Positions 10,124 to 18,482 of a DNA stretch of 64,000 nucleotides are shown piece after piece (within the stretch, counting starts at the first letter, position 1; every line of letters starts with the position of its first letter). The stretch comes from Clostridia bacterium (GTDB lineage Bacteria; Bacillota; Clostridia; Christensenellales; Borkfalkiaceae). A program made the translations under genes and the position numbers. The notes under the pieces are model-generated. The model was not told where the DNA came from, did no database searches, and worked only from the letters and a program-made list of their open reading frames with translations. Location of the stretch: NCBI GenBank assembly GCA_900770185.1, contig CAAGJM010000027.1, forward strand, positions 74,988-138,987, in the 5' to 3' direction.

Positions 10124-10166
10124 AAAATCCTTTAATTTATCTATAAATATTGCAAAAATTCAATTT

Positions 10167-10742
10167 TTAGTTTCCGTAAGTTTTGATAATGTCTGCGGCA
10201 ACGTCCGAACGCTTGACGCACCTGTCCATCGCCTGCTTTTCAATATACTTATGGGCTTCTTGTTCGGAAAAGGAAAGTTTAGCGATAAGCAGCAACTTTG
10301 CCCTGCCGATAAGTTTAATTTCTTCCATTTTTTTATTTAAGTTTTCCGCTTTTTGTTTATAAGCGTTTAAGCGGGTTTCGGTCGAAAGCATAAGCGAAAC
10401 GGCTTGATAAAGCGTTTGTTTTTGAATAGGCTTACTCAAACAGAATACGCCGAGCCGCTCCATACCCGCTTCGACCCCGTCGAAAACGTCCTGTCGAACG
10501 ATAAGCATTACGGCCGCAGCGGTTATCGTAACCGCGGTTTCGGCAAGCTCTGTACCGAACTCGTCTTTAAGCGGTGTGTTTATAAACACTGCCCCATAGT
10601 CTTTTTCGGTAAGGGCACGACGGGCTTCCGCGCCGCTACCGACCAAATCCAAGTCGTAACGCGCGGTTAAATTGTCCTTTAAATATTGAGCTCCGCTCTC
10701 GGTGGAGGACACGATTAAACCCTTTCGCTTGCCGATTACCAT
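10167..10742 (-). CDS. ANTAR-domain antiterminator/response-regulator-like protein
   Basis: A 191-residue protein with a receiver-like N-terminal part (about 1-120), a helical linker, and a C-terminal three-helix region around AKLLLIAKLSFSEQEAH through residue 190. This matches the ANTAR fold of AmiR/NasR-type proteins, which bind nascent RNA and prevent termination. The gene lies 9 bp downstream of glnA, as is common for ANTAR regulators of nitrogen genes. The receiver part looks degenerate, so control by phosphorylation is uncertain. Likely targets are the attenuator hairpins at about 16000-16046 and 16329-16367; that link is an inference. Confidence 0.8.
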   Translation of the reverse strand: MVIGKRKGLIVSSTESGAQYLKDNLTARYDLDLVGSGAEARRALTEKDYGAVFINTPLKDEFGTELAETAVTITAAAVMLIVRQDVFDGVEAGMERLGVFCLSKPIQKQTLYQAVSLMLSTETRLNAYKQKAENLNKKMEEIKLIGRAKLLLIAKLSFSEQEAHKYIEKQAMDRCVKRSDVAADIIKTYGN

Positions 10743-10751
10743 AAATTAGTT

Positions 10752-11903
10752 TTACTTTAAAAACGCTTCGCCTATATGGCTTTTAACAAATTCGCTGTTT
10801 AACGCAAGCTTTTTTGCCTCGTTTAAACTTTCGGGCAAAGTTCCGCCGCTTACGGCGGCTATGTCAAGCCCCTTTTCAACCCCTTCAAGCCCCGCGAAAA
10901 TAATCAGCGCGTAGGCAAGGTATACGTTTGCCATACCGTCGGGCGACCTTAGCTCAAACCGTTCGCCCGTTTTGCCGGCAGGAATACGAACGAGGGCGTT
11001 GCGATTTTCTTTATCGCAGAAAATTTGCTTGGGCGCTTTATTAAGCCCTAAACGCTCGTAAGAATTTTCGGTCGGGTTTAAAAAGTAAGTTATTTCTTTA
11101 ATTCTGCTCATAACGCCTGCAATGAACGGCTCGAAAATTCTTTCGCCGCCGACCTTTTCAACCGAAACGTTTACGTGCATACCGCTTCCGCTTGAATCAA
11201 GCAACGGTTTCGGCTCGAAACTTGCGTTAAAGCCGTTTTTGTACGCAACTATTTGCGTGGCGTTTTTAAATATCACGGCGTGGTCGGCCGACGACAAAGC
11301 GTCGGAATATTTAAAATCGATTTCGTTCTGACCGGGACCTTCTTCGTGATGCGAACATTCCGGGGTCAACCCCATTTCTTCAATCGTCAAACAAATTTCG
11401 CGGCGGACGTTTTCACCTTTATCGAGCGGCGCAACGTCCATATATCCCGCCGCGTCGGACGGCTCTTTCGTCGGATTGCCGTTCTCGTCGGTTTTAAAAA
11501 GATAAAACTCAAATTCTGCGGCAAAATTACAAGTGATTCCCGCATTTTTTGCGGCTTCAACCGCACGTTTCAAAACGCCTCTGCTATCAGAGGGAACACT
11601 TTCGCCGCGCGAGTTTTTAACGTCGCAAAAAAGCCTGATAACCCTGCCGTGCGACGGCCGCCACGGAAGCACCGTAAGCGTATCGGGGTCGGGAAACAAG
11701 AAAAGGTCGGAACAATCTGCGGCCGCAAAACCTTTGATTGCCGAACCGTCGATAGAAACGCCGCTTGAAAAGGCGCGTTCGAGCTCACCCGGCATAACCG
11801 ACGCGTTTTTAAGGTTTCCGTCAACGTCCAAAAAGGCAAGCCTTATAAACTTGACGTCTTCTTCCCGAACGTAGTCGAGAACGTCTTTAACAGTATTTTT
11901 CAT
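10752..11903 (-). CDS. glnA: Glutamine synthetase, type I, short form
   Basis: Makes glutamine from glutamate, ammonia and ATP. Type I motifs are present: DGSAIKGF near residue 52, EFEFYLF, HHEEGPGQNEIDFKY, GSGMHVN, and RIPAGKTGERFELRSPDG. At 383 residues it is clearly shorter than the usual 440-470. Compared with the Bacillus enzyme it lacks the region after the active-site arginines and the C-terminal tail known to contact GlnR/TnrA. AAAGGAG precedes the ATG. It sits between gltB3 and the ANTAR gene in one unit. A separate type III enzyme is encoded at 18483. Confidence 0.93.
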   Translation of the reverse strand: MKNTVKDVLDYVREEDVKFIRLAFLDVDGNLKNASVMPGELERAFSSGVSIDGSAIKGFAAADCSDLFLFPDPDTLTVLPWRPSHGRVIRLFCDVKNSRGESVPSDSRGVLKRAVEAAKNAGITCNFAAEFEFYLFKTDENGNPTKEPSDAAGYMDVAPLDKGENVRREICLTIEEMGLTPECSHHEEGPGQNEIDFKYSDALSSADHAVIFKNATQIVAYKNGFNASFEPKPLLDSSGSGMHVNVSVEKVGGERIFEPFIAGVMSRIKEITYFLNPTENSYERLGLNKAPKQIFCDKENRNALVRIPAGKTGERFELRSPDGMANVYLAYALIIFAGLEGVEKGLDIAAVSGGTLPESLNEAKKLALNSEFVKSHIGEAFLK

Positions 11904-11913
11904 TGCCGCTCCT

Positions 11914-12621
11914 TTAATTGCTGCAATACAGCCGTTTGTATGGATTTTGCGAGTTCGGTCTAAGCACGAAAAATTCGGAATTTAAAACCTTATTTTCGTC
12001 AAACCCGAAATACTTGCAATAATTTTCAACGAATTTTTTAATTTCGGCGATATCGTTTTCGGTTGCGGGCGCGCACTTTACCTGTTCGGGTAAATCTTTC
12101 GGCTCAACGCCGCGCACGAACATTTTGCCGCCGTGCATACCAGTTCCGCATTCTTTAAGCGAAAAATCATCGCCGAAAAGGTTTAAAACGACGATTACGC
12201 CGCCCGCCTGATACTCGCCCAAAAAACTACCCGCCGTGCCGCCGATTATAATGGCGGGTTTTTTATCGCCGTACTCTTTCATATGAATACCTACGCGATA
12301 GCCGGCGCACTTTTCGACGTAAATTTCACCGCCGCGCATAGAGTACCCGAGCGCGTCGCCCGCCGAACCGTAAACGACGATTTTACCGTCGTTCATCGTA
12401 TCGCCGACGGCGTCCTGCACGTCGCCTTTAACAACGACGGTCGCGCCGTTTAAGTAAGATGCGAGAGCATTGCCGGGAACGCCTTCGATAGTGACGGTAC
12501 CGCCGCCCGCGCCCGTTGCGATGTACCTTTCGCCCAAAACGCCCGATATGGTCAGCGTTTTATACTTATTTATTACTTTATTCAGCGTCGAATAAGTATA
12601 ATTTTTTGCATTTACAATCAA
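11914..12621 (-). CDS. gltB3: Glutamate synthase large-subunit C-terminal (GXGXG) domain protein
   Basis: This 235-residue protein is the GXGXG beta-helix domain that normally forms the C terminus of GltB. It shows the repeated Gly pattern (GAGGGTVTIEG, GSAGDALGYSMRGG, GGTAGSFLGEYQAGG, GTGMHGGKMFVRG). In split, archaeal-type enzymes this domain is a separate gene, as here. The start is TTG at 12619-12621 with AAAGGAG 11 nt upstream, a long spacing. It lies 10 bp before glnA but 683 bp after gltB2, an unusual gap filled with repeats. Confidence 0.88.
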   Translation of the reverse strand: MIVNAKNYTYSTLNKVINKYKTLTISGVLGERYIATGAGGGTVTIEGVPGNALASYLNGATVVVKGDVQDAVGDTMNDGKIVVYGSAGDALGYSMRGGEIYVEKCAGYRVGIHMKEYGDKKPAIIIGGTAGSFLGEYQAGGVIVVLNLFGDDFSLKECGTGMHGGKMFVRGVEPKDLPEQVKCAPATENDIAEIKKFVENYCKYFGFDENKVLNSEFFVLRPNSQNPYKRLYCSN

Positions 12622-13147
12622 ATTATATCACACTCCTTTTATAAAATAAATATTTTAGTTTTAATTTTTTATCGTTTTTATTTAACCGTGGGTTAAGTTT
12701 TAGTTATGGGTGGATTGTTAATCACAGCTTGTTTTTTAAATTAGCCGTAAAAACGGCTATATCTTACCCCTGCCCTACATTAAGTATGTAGGTTTAATAA
12801 AGCCCTTACGAGTTTTACGCCCGTTTTCGCTTCCGCGAGATTCTTCACTTCGTTACTCGGCGATTAACGCTAACGCGTAAAAACTATCGTTTTTCGCATT
12901 TGTTGAAACAAATGCAATCGCCTTATACTTGCTGTCGTTAAAAACTCCTTGCAAGCAAAGTTTTTAACCGGCTGCGCAAGAAGGACACTCCTTCCCGTCA
13001 CCCTGAGCCCTGTCGAAGGGTCTATGCGGCACGCCGCATTTTTATATCACTATCTTTAATACGCCTTACGGAAATACGCCTTACGGATAGATGTTTCGAC
13101 TACGCTAACGCTCCGCTCAACATGACGGAACGCAGTGACGACGAGGA
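12622..13147. repeat. Repeat-rich gap inside the glutamate synthase gene cluster
   Basis: No coding region is evident. The contents are a 15-bp palindrome TTAACCGTGGGTTAA at 12682-12696, about 60 bp upstream of gltB3 (possible operator), a short AGCCGT/ACGGCT hairpin near 12742, and a perfect hairpin GCATTTGTT/AACAAATGC at 12896-12915. Copies of the GAGATTCTTC-type repeat lie near 12834, and a CCCTGAGC..GTCGAAGGG-type repeat with TGCGGCACGCCGCA at about 13001-13040. A CTCAACATGAC-type copy lies near 13110. Confidence 0.5.
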
Positions 13148-13302
13148 GAAGCGTTTTGCTATGAATTAGATTTTTTGCTGCTAAAAAAACTATTTAGACA
13201 AGGCGGTTATCCGAAACCGTACTTGCCGTACGGTGAGCGGTAACCAACGCAGTATAAACAGGAATTTTTAGCCAAAAAATCAATGAGATAGCAAAACGCT
13301 TC
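13148..13302. repeat. 155-bp imperfect palindromic element (PAL-1) next to gltB2 stop
   Basis: The left arm begins GAAGCGTTTTGCTAT at 13148-13162, and its exact reverse complement ends the right arm at 13288-13302. The two arms of about 70 bp pair imperfectly through to the centre. The core CCGTACTTGCCGTACGG is at 13217-13233, preceded by CCGAAA and followed by GAGCGG. The same core and arm pattern recurs at about 38018, 38137, 39140, 46050 and 46170. The right arm stops two bases after the gltB2 stop codon. Confidence 0.8.
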
Positions 13303-13304
13303 GA

Positions 13305-14807
13305 CTACTCCCCCGCGTGCATAATGCCTAAAACGGAAAGTTCTTTTTCGTTTAAGCCGATACCGCGGAGCATAAGGCGGTTACCTTTTAAAGCCTCGAT
13401 TGAGTTTATACCCATTCCGCCCATAAATTCTTTTATTTCGTTCGTCCAGCCGTTTATTAAATTTATAAGCCGAGAGGCTCCGACTTCGGGGTCAAGCCTG
13501 GCGACGAGTTCGGGAATCTGGGTGGCAATGCCCCAGTTGCACTTACCTTGTTGGCAAGACCTGCACAAATGGCAACCCATTGCAATGAGCGCGGAAGTTG
13601 CGATATAAACGGCGTCCGCCCCAAGGGCGATTGCCTTGACGATATCCGCGCTGTTTCTTATCGCCCCGCCCGCGACTATCGAAACGTTTTCGCGTATACC
13701 TTCTTCGCGAAGCCGCGTATCGACAGCGGCAAGGGCAAGTTCTATAGGAATGCCGACACTGTCGCGTATACGAGTAGGCGCGGCGCCCGTTCCGCCGCGA
13801 AACCCGTCGATTGCTATTATATCAGCGCCGCTTCTTGCGATTCCGCTCGCTATCGCCGCGACGTTATTAACCGCCGCCACTTTTACGATTATAGGTTTTT
13901 CGTAATCAGTCGCTTCTTTTAGCGAAACGACGAGTTGGCGCAAATCCTCAATCGAATAAATGTCGTGATGGGGCGCGGGAGAAATTGCATCGCTATTCAT
14001 GGGAATCATGCGGGTTCTTGAAACGTCATCGCTGATTTTCGCGCCCGGTAGATGCCCGCCGATGCCGGGTTTTGCGCCCTGACCTATCTTTATTTCGATA
14101 GCCGCGCCGGCGTCTAAGTAGTCTTTATGCACGCCGAACCGCCCGGAAGCAACCTGAACTATCGTATTTTTGCCGTAAGGGTAAAAATCTTTATGCAAGC
14201 CGCCTTCGCCGGTGTTGTAGTAAATGCCGAGTTTTTCGGCGGCGGTAGCTAAACTTTTGTGAGCGTTGTAGCTTATAGAACCGTAACTCATCGCCGAAAA
14301 CATAATCGGGGTTGAAAGGGTCAGCCGGGGCGGAAGTTTTGTGATGATTTTGCCGCCGATATCGCGCTTAATTTCAAAATTTTTCTTACCTAAAAAGACC
14401 TTCGTTTCCATAGGCTCGCGAAGCGGGTCGATGGACGGGTTAGTGACTTGCGACGCGTTTATCAGCATTTTATCGAAATATACGGGATAATTTTGCGGGT
14501 TACCCATTGACGATAAAAGCACCCCGCCCGTTTCGGCCTGCTTGAAAATTTCGATAATATTTTGTTCGCTCCAACTCTTGTTTTCTTTGAAAGTCAAGTT
14601 GCTTTTTACTATTTTAATGGCGCGGGTCGGGCAAAATTCTACGCAACGGTGACAGTTCACGCACTTCGTTTCGTCCGCGGTTAAGACCGTTTTGCCGTTT
14701 AATTCTTTAACTTGATGCACTCCGTTATAACACTCGTGCACGCATTTTAAACAATTAACGCATTTTAATAAATTTCTTTCGACTTCATATTCTGCGTAAT
14801 TATACAT
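13305..14807 (-). CDS. gltB2: Glutamate synthase FMN-binding domain protein with N-terminal ferredoxin domain
   Basis: A 500-residue central synthase domain that makes glutamate from 2-oxoglutarate and ammonia on FMN. Two 4Fe-4S motifs lead (CVNCLKCVHEC near residue 16 and CVNCHRCVEFC near 50). Then comes the barrel domain with GEGGLHKDFYPYGKN, GQGAKPGIGGHLPG and IDGFRGGTGAAPT, and finally the 3Fe-4S cysteines in CHLCRSCQQGKC. The ferredoxin-fused, stand-alone form is known from archaea and some Clostridia. The gltB1 stop is 10 bp upstream. No small NADPH-dependent subunit gene is in the window, so the electron donor is unknown; ferredoxin is possible. Confidence 0.95.
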   Translation of the reverse strand: MYNYAEYEVERNLLKCVNCLKCVHECYNGVHQVKELNGKTVLTADETKCVNCHRCVEFCPTRAIKIVKSNLTFKENKSWSEQNIIEIFKQAETGGVLLSSMGNPQNYPVYFDKMLINASQVTNPSIDPLREPMETKVFLGKKNFEIKRDIGGKIITKLPPRLTLSTPIMFSAMSYGSISYNAHKSLATAAEKLGIYYNTGEGGLHKDFYPYGKNTIVQVASGRFGVHKDYLDAGAAIEIKIGQGAKPGIGGHLPGAKISDDVSRTRMIPMNSDAISPAPHHDIYSIEDLRQLVVSLKEATDYEKPIIVKVAAVNNVAAIASGIARSGADIIAIDGFRGGTGAAPTRIRDSVGIPIELALAAVDTRLREEGIRENVSIVAGGAIRNSADIVKAIALGADAVYIATSALIAMGCHLCRSCQQGKCNWGIATQIPELVARLDPEVGASRLINLINGWTNEIKEFMGGMGINSIEALKGNRLMLRGIGLNEKELSVLGIMHAGE

Positions 14808-14817
14808 AATAACGCTC

Positions 14818-15900
14818 CTATTTTTTTAAAGTTACGATATACGGCGTGCCGCCGCCGAGCGACTTGATGTTTTCCGCGCCGCTATCCATACTTAAAATTG
14901 CGCACTCTTCGCTCGCAAAATAAGTTTTATCGTTATGCGTGCCGACGACCATAGACCTAAGTTTAAGCCTGTCGTTCAAAGCCATAACCCCGCCCGTAAA
15001 CCCGACCAGTATCGAAAAGGGCCCGGTTATTAAAAGACTTGAAAACTCGGTACGCAAAAACGTATAATAATCGCGGGATTCATCGGGCATTTTTTCGATA
15101 TCTTTCCAAAAAGGCGCGGCTATTACGTTTGCGGCTTCTTTAAAAGTCAAACCCTTTTTGCGGGTCAGAAAATCGAGCGCGTAAGTTATAACTTCGGTAT
15201 CGGTTAAAAGGGTGCACTTATATCCGAACATTTCGATAAAGCGGCGGTTTGCGTCGTAAGACGAAATTTCCCCGTTATGGACGACGGAGGTGTTGAGAAG
15301 CGAAAAGGGATGCGCGCCGCCCCACCACCCGGGGGTGTTGGTTGGGTACCTGCCGTGCGCCGTCCATAAGTACCCCGCGTATTCGTCAAGTTTATAATAG
15401 TCGGCTATGTCTTCGGGGTACCCGACGCCCTTAAAGCAACCCATGTTTTTGCCGCAGGAAAAGACGTGACACCCCTTAATTTCGACGTTAATTTTAAAAA
15501 CCGCGCGGGCGACGTATTCGTCTTCGCTTAAATGGCTGTCACGCAGAAGATTATGGTCGGGGGCGAGAAAATAACGCCAGATAAGCGGCGCGTCGGTGAT
15601 AACGGGCGACTTTTTGACGGGAATTTTTGAAAGGTTGATAATTTCAAACTTTTCGTCCAGATATTTTTCACATTCGGATTTTGACGCAATGTCGTCGTAA
15701 AAAACATGGAAAGCGTAAAAATCTTTATATTCGGGATAAATGCCGTAGCCAGCAAAGCCGCCGCCCAAACCGTTTGAGCGTTCGCGCATGGGAACCATGG
15801 CGCGCCGTATGATTTCGCCCGACAAACTTTCGCCCGCGGACGATATCACGCCCGCAAACGCGCAACCCGAAGGGATGCGCACTTCGCCCTCTTTTTTCAT
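14818..15900 (-). CDS. gltB1: Glutamate synthase glutamine amidotransferase (domain 1) protein
   Basis: A class II (Ntn-type) glutaminase domain as a separate 360-residue protein. The sequence IPSGCAFAGVI places the likely nucleophile at Cys13, implying removal of a 12-residue leader. LWTAHGRYPTNTPGWWGGAHPF and VHNGEISSYDANRR are characteristic glutaminase-domain motifs. It releases ammonia for GltB2. AAGGAG precedes the ATG. It is the first gene of gltB1-gltB2-gltB3-glnA-ANTAR, with a near-consensus promoter and a leader hairpin upstream (15997-16093). Confidence 0.93.
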   Translation of the reverse strand: MKKEGEVRIPSGCAFAGVISSAGESLSGEIIRRAMVPMRERSNGLGGGFAGYGIYPEYKDFYAFHVFYDDIASKSECEKYLDEKFEIINLSKIPVKKSPVITDAPLIWRYFLAPDHNLLRDSHLSEDEYVARAVFKINVEIKGCHVFSCGKNMGCFKGVGYPEDIADYYKLDEYAGYLWTAHGRYPTNTPGWWGGAHPFSLLNTSVVHNGEISSYDANRRFIEMFGYKCTLLTDTEVITYALDFLTRKKGLTFKEAANVIAAPFWKDIEKMPDESRDYYTFLRTEFSSLLITGPFSILVGFTGGVMALNDRLKLRSMVVGTHNDKTYFASEECAILSMDSGAENIKSLGGGTPYIVTLKK

Positions 15901-15996
15901 AAAACTTCTCCTTACAAAAATTTTCAGCCAGTTTTTGCGTTTGCCTCCGCGAGATTCCTCGCTTCGCCATAAATGACAAACGAATAATGATACAAA

Positions 15997-16046
15997 ATAA
16001 AAAAGGGCGAAAGCGACTTTGCACGGTTGTGCGGACGCCTTTGCCC
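15997..16046 (-). terminator. Leader hairpin/attenuator of the gltB1 operon
   Basis: On the minus strand the early transcript reads GGGCAAAGGCGTCC, then an inner GCAC/GTGC stem, then the partner CGCTTTCGCCC followed by TTTTTTATTTTG. The outer arms pair over 11 positions with one mismatch and one G-U. It begins only about 10-15 nt after the predicted start site and lies about 100 bp before gltB1, so it must be read through for the operon to be expressed. GGCAAAGGCGTC is shared with the opposite leader. Confidence 0.75.
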
Positions 16047-16063
16047 TTTAATTATTTTTTTAA

Positions 16064-16093
16064 AGTATACGCCGCCGTAAGCGCGGTTGTCAA
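16064..16093 (-). promoter_or_regulatory. Sigma-A promoter of the gltB1-glnA-ANTAR operon
   Basis: On the minus strand: TTGACA at 16088-16093, an 18-bp spacer, and TATACT at 16064-16069. It points at gltB1, with the terminator-like hairpin directly downstream. Confidence 0.8.
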
Positions 16094-16271
16094 CCGATTT
16101 AAACGCTTAATTTTAAATTTTATCGCGCCGCCGCCACACAGCGCGGTATTTTGAACGCTACGTTTAATATGTACGCGCGCACGCGTGAATAAGCGAGTTA
16201 TAGCGAATTTAACGAGAGTTTAGTTACGATTATAGCCATTAAAAAAATTTTAAAAACTTCGCTTAAAATAA

Positions 16272-16300
16272 TTGACAAATAAATTTTGCAAGAATATAAT
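16272..16300 (+). promoter_or_regulatory. Consensus sigma-A promoter of the ilvE-panE-glnN-asnB side
   Basis: TTGACA at 16272-16277, a 17-bp spacer, TATAAT at 16295-16300: a perfect consensus. The predicted start is near 16307, about 20 nt before the attenuator hairpin. Confidence 0.88.
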
Positions 16301-16328
16301 ACGGCTATACAAAAAATATTTGGTTGGC

Positions 16329-16367
16329 AACGGCGTCAAAGATACCCTCTTTGACGCCGTTTTTTTT
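16329..16367 (+). terminator. Perfect leader terminator/attenuator upstream of ilvE
   Basis: A 14-bp perfect stem AACGGCGTCAAAGA / TCTTTGACGCCGTT with loop TACCC, followed by a run of T. It lies between the consensus promoter and ilvE, about 90 bp before the start codon. The upstream arm carries GGCAACGGCGTC, nearly identical to the divergent leader. Confidence 0.88.
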
Positions 16368-16457
16368 GGTTCAATCGCCCGATTTATTGAAAATTACGGC
16401 TTTTAATTAAAAAACGGCTTAAATTTAAGCGAGTTGTCAATCATAAAAGGAGTAATT

Positions 16458-17468
16458 ATGGCTAACGAGAAAAAGGGTTTTGCGTATCACAAAACAAAGA
16501 AAAGATACGTTAACAAATTCGTTGACGGTAAATGGCAAAAAGGCAAGCTTACCAAAAACGCGACCGTTAAATTAAACGAAAGCGCGTGCGTTTTGCAATA
16601 TGCCCAAACGGTTTTCGAAGGACTTAAAGCGTATAAAACGGAAGACGGCAGCGTGGTTTGCTTCCGCCCCGACCTTAACGCGGAACGTTTGAACGACTCG
16701 TGCGAGCGCATGGTTATCCCTAAGCTCCCCGAAGGCGAGTTTATAAAAGCGGTTAAAGCGGTAGTTAAAGCAAACGTTAAGGCTATACCGCCGTACGGTT
16801 CGAACGGGTCGCTGTACCTGCGCCCTTACGTGTTCGGTTACACCCCGATTTTAGGAGTAAAACCCGCGAAAGAGTTCGAATTCAGACTGTTCGGCTCGCC
16901 CGTTTACTCATATTTCAGCGGCGGCGCAAAGCCGATAACCTTGCGCATTTCCGACTACGACAGAGCCGCTCCGCGCGGCACCGGGCATATTAAGGCGGGG
17001 CTTAACTACGCGATGAGTTTGTACCAGATAACCGACGCGCACGAAAAAGGTTTTGACGAGAACTTATACCTTGACTCGGCAACGCGCACCTATATAGAAG
17101 AAACCGGCGGCGCAAATATTATCTTCATAGATAAAAACGGAACGCTGGTAACCCCCAAGTCGCCCACGATTTTGCCGAGCATTACGAGAAGGTCTTTAAC
17201 TTATCTTGCAGAACACTACCTCGGCATTAAGGTTGAAGAGAGAAAAATAGCCGTTTCGGAACTTAAAGATTTCGTCGAATGCGGTTTGTGCGGCACGGCT
17301 GCGGTCATATCCCCCGTAGGTAAAATCGTAAACGGAGATAAAACCTACGAATTTAAAACCGATTTAGGCGACGAAACCAAAACGATTACTAAACTTTATA
17401 ACCTTTTAAGAAACATTCAGCTTAAAAAGGTGAAAGCGCCCGAAGGCTGGATTTTAGAGATTAAATAA
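16458..17468 (+). CDS. ilvE: Branched-chain amino acid aminotransferase
   Basis: A PLP fold-type IV enzyme that transfers the amino group between glutamate and branched-chain keto acids. The PLP lysine lies in GTGHIKAGLNYA near residue 187. EETGGANIIF and TPKSPTILPSITRRS are typical of the BCAT family. 336 residues from ATG 16458, chosen because AAAGGAG sits 6 nt upstream; an in-frame ATG at 16434 lacks such a site. It heads a plus-strand run ilvE-panE-glnN-asnB of ammonia/glutamate-handling genes. Confidence 0.94.
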   Translation: MANEKKGFAYHKTKKRYVNKFVDGKWQKGKLTKNATVKLNESACVLQYAQTVFEGLKAYKTEDGSVVCFRPDLNAERLNDSCERMVIPKLPEGEFIKAVKAVVKANVKAIPPYGSNGSLYLRPYVFGYTPILGVKPAKEFEFRLFGSPVYSYFSGGAKPITLRISDYDRAAPRGTGHIKAGLNYAMSLYQITDAHEKGFDENLYLDSATRTYIEETGGANIIFIDKNGTLVTPKSPTILPSITRRSLTYLAEHYLGIKVEERKIAVSELKDFVECGLCGTAAVISPVGKIVNGDKTYEFKTDLGDETKTITKLYNLLRNIQLKKVKAPEGWILEIK

Positions 17469-17492
17469 TTCCTCTACATAAGGAGACAGAAT

Positions 17493-18407
17493 ATGAAAAT
17501 TTATATTATCGGCGCGGGCGCGATGGGTATGCTTTATGCCTCGATGCTGAACAAAACGAACAACGTAACTCTTATAGACGCAAACGAGGCGCTTATTAAA
17601 GAAGTAGAAAAAGAAAACGGCTTCACCGTTAAAAGTTACGACGGCACGAGCGTTAAATGCGGCGCAAAAGTCGTTAAAAGCGAAGATATAACGGAACCTG
17701 CCGACCTTGTAATAGTCTTCGTTAAAGATACGGTTACCGACGTTGCGGTTAAAGGAAATATGGCGGCGATAGGAAAAGACACGATAGTGTTATCGCTCCA
17801 AAACGGCATCGGAAACGCCGACGTAATTGAAAAATACGTGCAAAAATCGCAGATTTTACTCGGAACGACCAAACACAACTGCGTTGTAAAAACGCTTAGC
17901 GAAGTTTACCATTCGGCGGGCGGCAAGACGGTTATCGGCTCTATCGCGGGTAACGAGGATGCCGCGAAAAAGATTGTGGACGTATTTAAAAAAGCGGGTA
18001 TAGAAACGGAATTTTCGGACAACGTTAATTACCTTTTGTGGGAAAAATTGTTCACTAATATGACCATAAACCCCGTAACCGCACTGCTCGGCGCGGAAAT
18101 GGACGTTTTAGGCAAATCGGTTTACGGCGAAAATATCGTGCGTAAGCTAGTTGACGAAGCCGTTATAGTTGCGAAAGCGGAAGGGCTTAGTTTTGACGGA
18201 AAAAAGATTGCCGACCAGATTATAGCCTACGTTAAAAAATCGGTCGGCGGCAAAGCGTCGATGTGTCAGGACGTCGAAAGAAAGCGCAAAACCGAAATCG
18301 ACTTTATAAACGGCGCGGTTTTAAAAGCCGCCGAAAAGCACGGACTTACCGCACCGACCCACGAAGCGATTGTCAATTTAATACACTTAAAAGAAACGAC
18401 TTACTAA
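17493..18407 (+). CDS. panE: 2-dehydropantoate 2-reductase (ketopantoate reductase) family
   Basis: An NADPH-dependent reductase of the ApbA/PanE family, normally converting ketopantoate to pantoate for CoA synthesis. The N-terminal Rossmann motif is IIGAGAMGMLYA at residues 4-15. The catalytic-lysine region appears in NYLLWEKLFTNMTINPVTAL, and the C-terminal helical domain ends near SMCQDVERKRKTEIDFING. 304 residues is normal. AAGGAG precedes the ATG, 24 bp after ilvE. Family members can act on other 2-keto acids, so the substrate is inferred. Confidence 0.85.
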   Translation: MKIYIIGAGAMGMLYASMLNKTNNVTLIDANEALIKEVEKENGFTVKSYDGTSVKCGAKVVKSEDITEPADLVIVFVKDTVTDVAVKGNMAAIGKDTIVLSLQNGIGNADVIEKYVQKSQILLGTTKHNCVVKTLSEVYHSAGGKTVIGSIAGNEDAAKKIVDVFKKAGIETEFSDNVNYLLWEKLFTNMTINPVTALLGAEMDVLGKSVYGENIVRKLVDEAVIVAKAEGLSFDGKKIADQIIAYVKKSVGGKASMCQDVERKRKTEIDFINGAVLKAAEKHGLTAPTHEAIVNLIHLKETTY

Positions 18408-18482
18408 AAACAAACTACCGCCGCAAAATTTTTAACGCGGCAAAAAAATTAACTGATTTACGATAAAAAAAGGAGATACGAT

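Noticed and set aside
12622..13304. Frameshifted remnant coding sequence joining gltB2 and gltB3
   Set aside because: The region consists of recognisable repeats and a palindromic element, and both neighbouring proteins are complete domains with their own starts.
16005..16367. Known riboswitch or T-box in the ilvE/gltB leaders
   Set aside because: The leaders are only about 20 nt before the hairpin, too short for a metabolite aptamer or a T-box with specifier loop.
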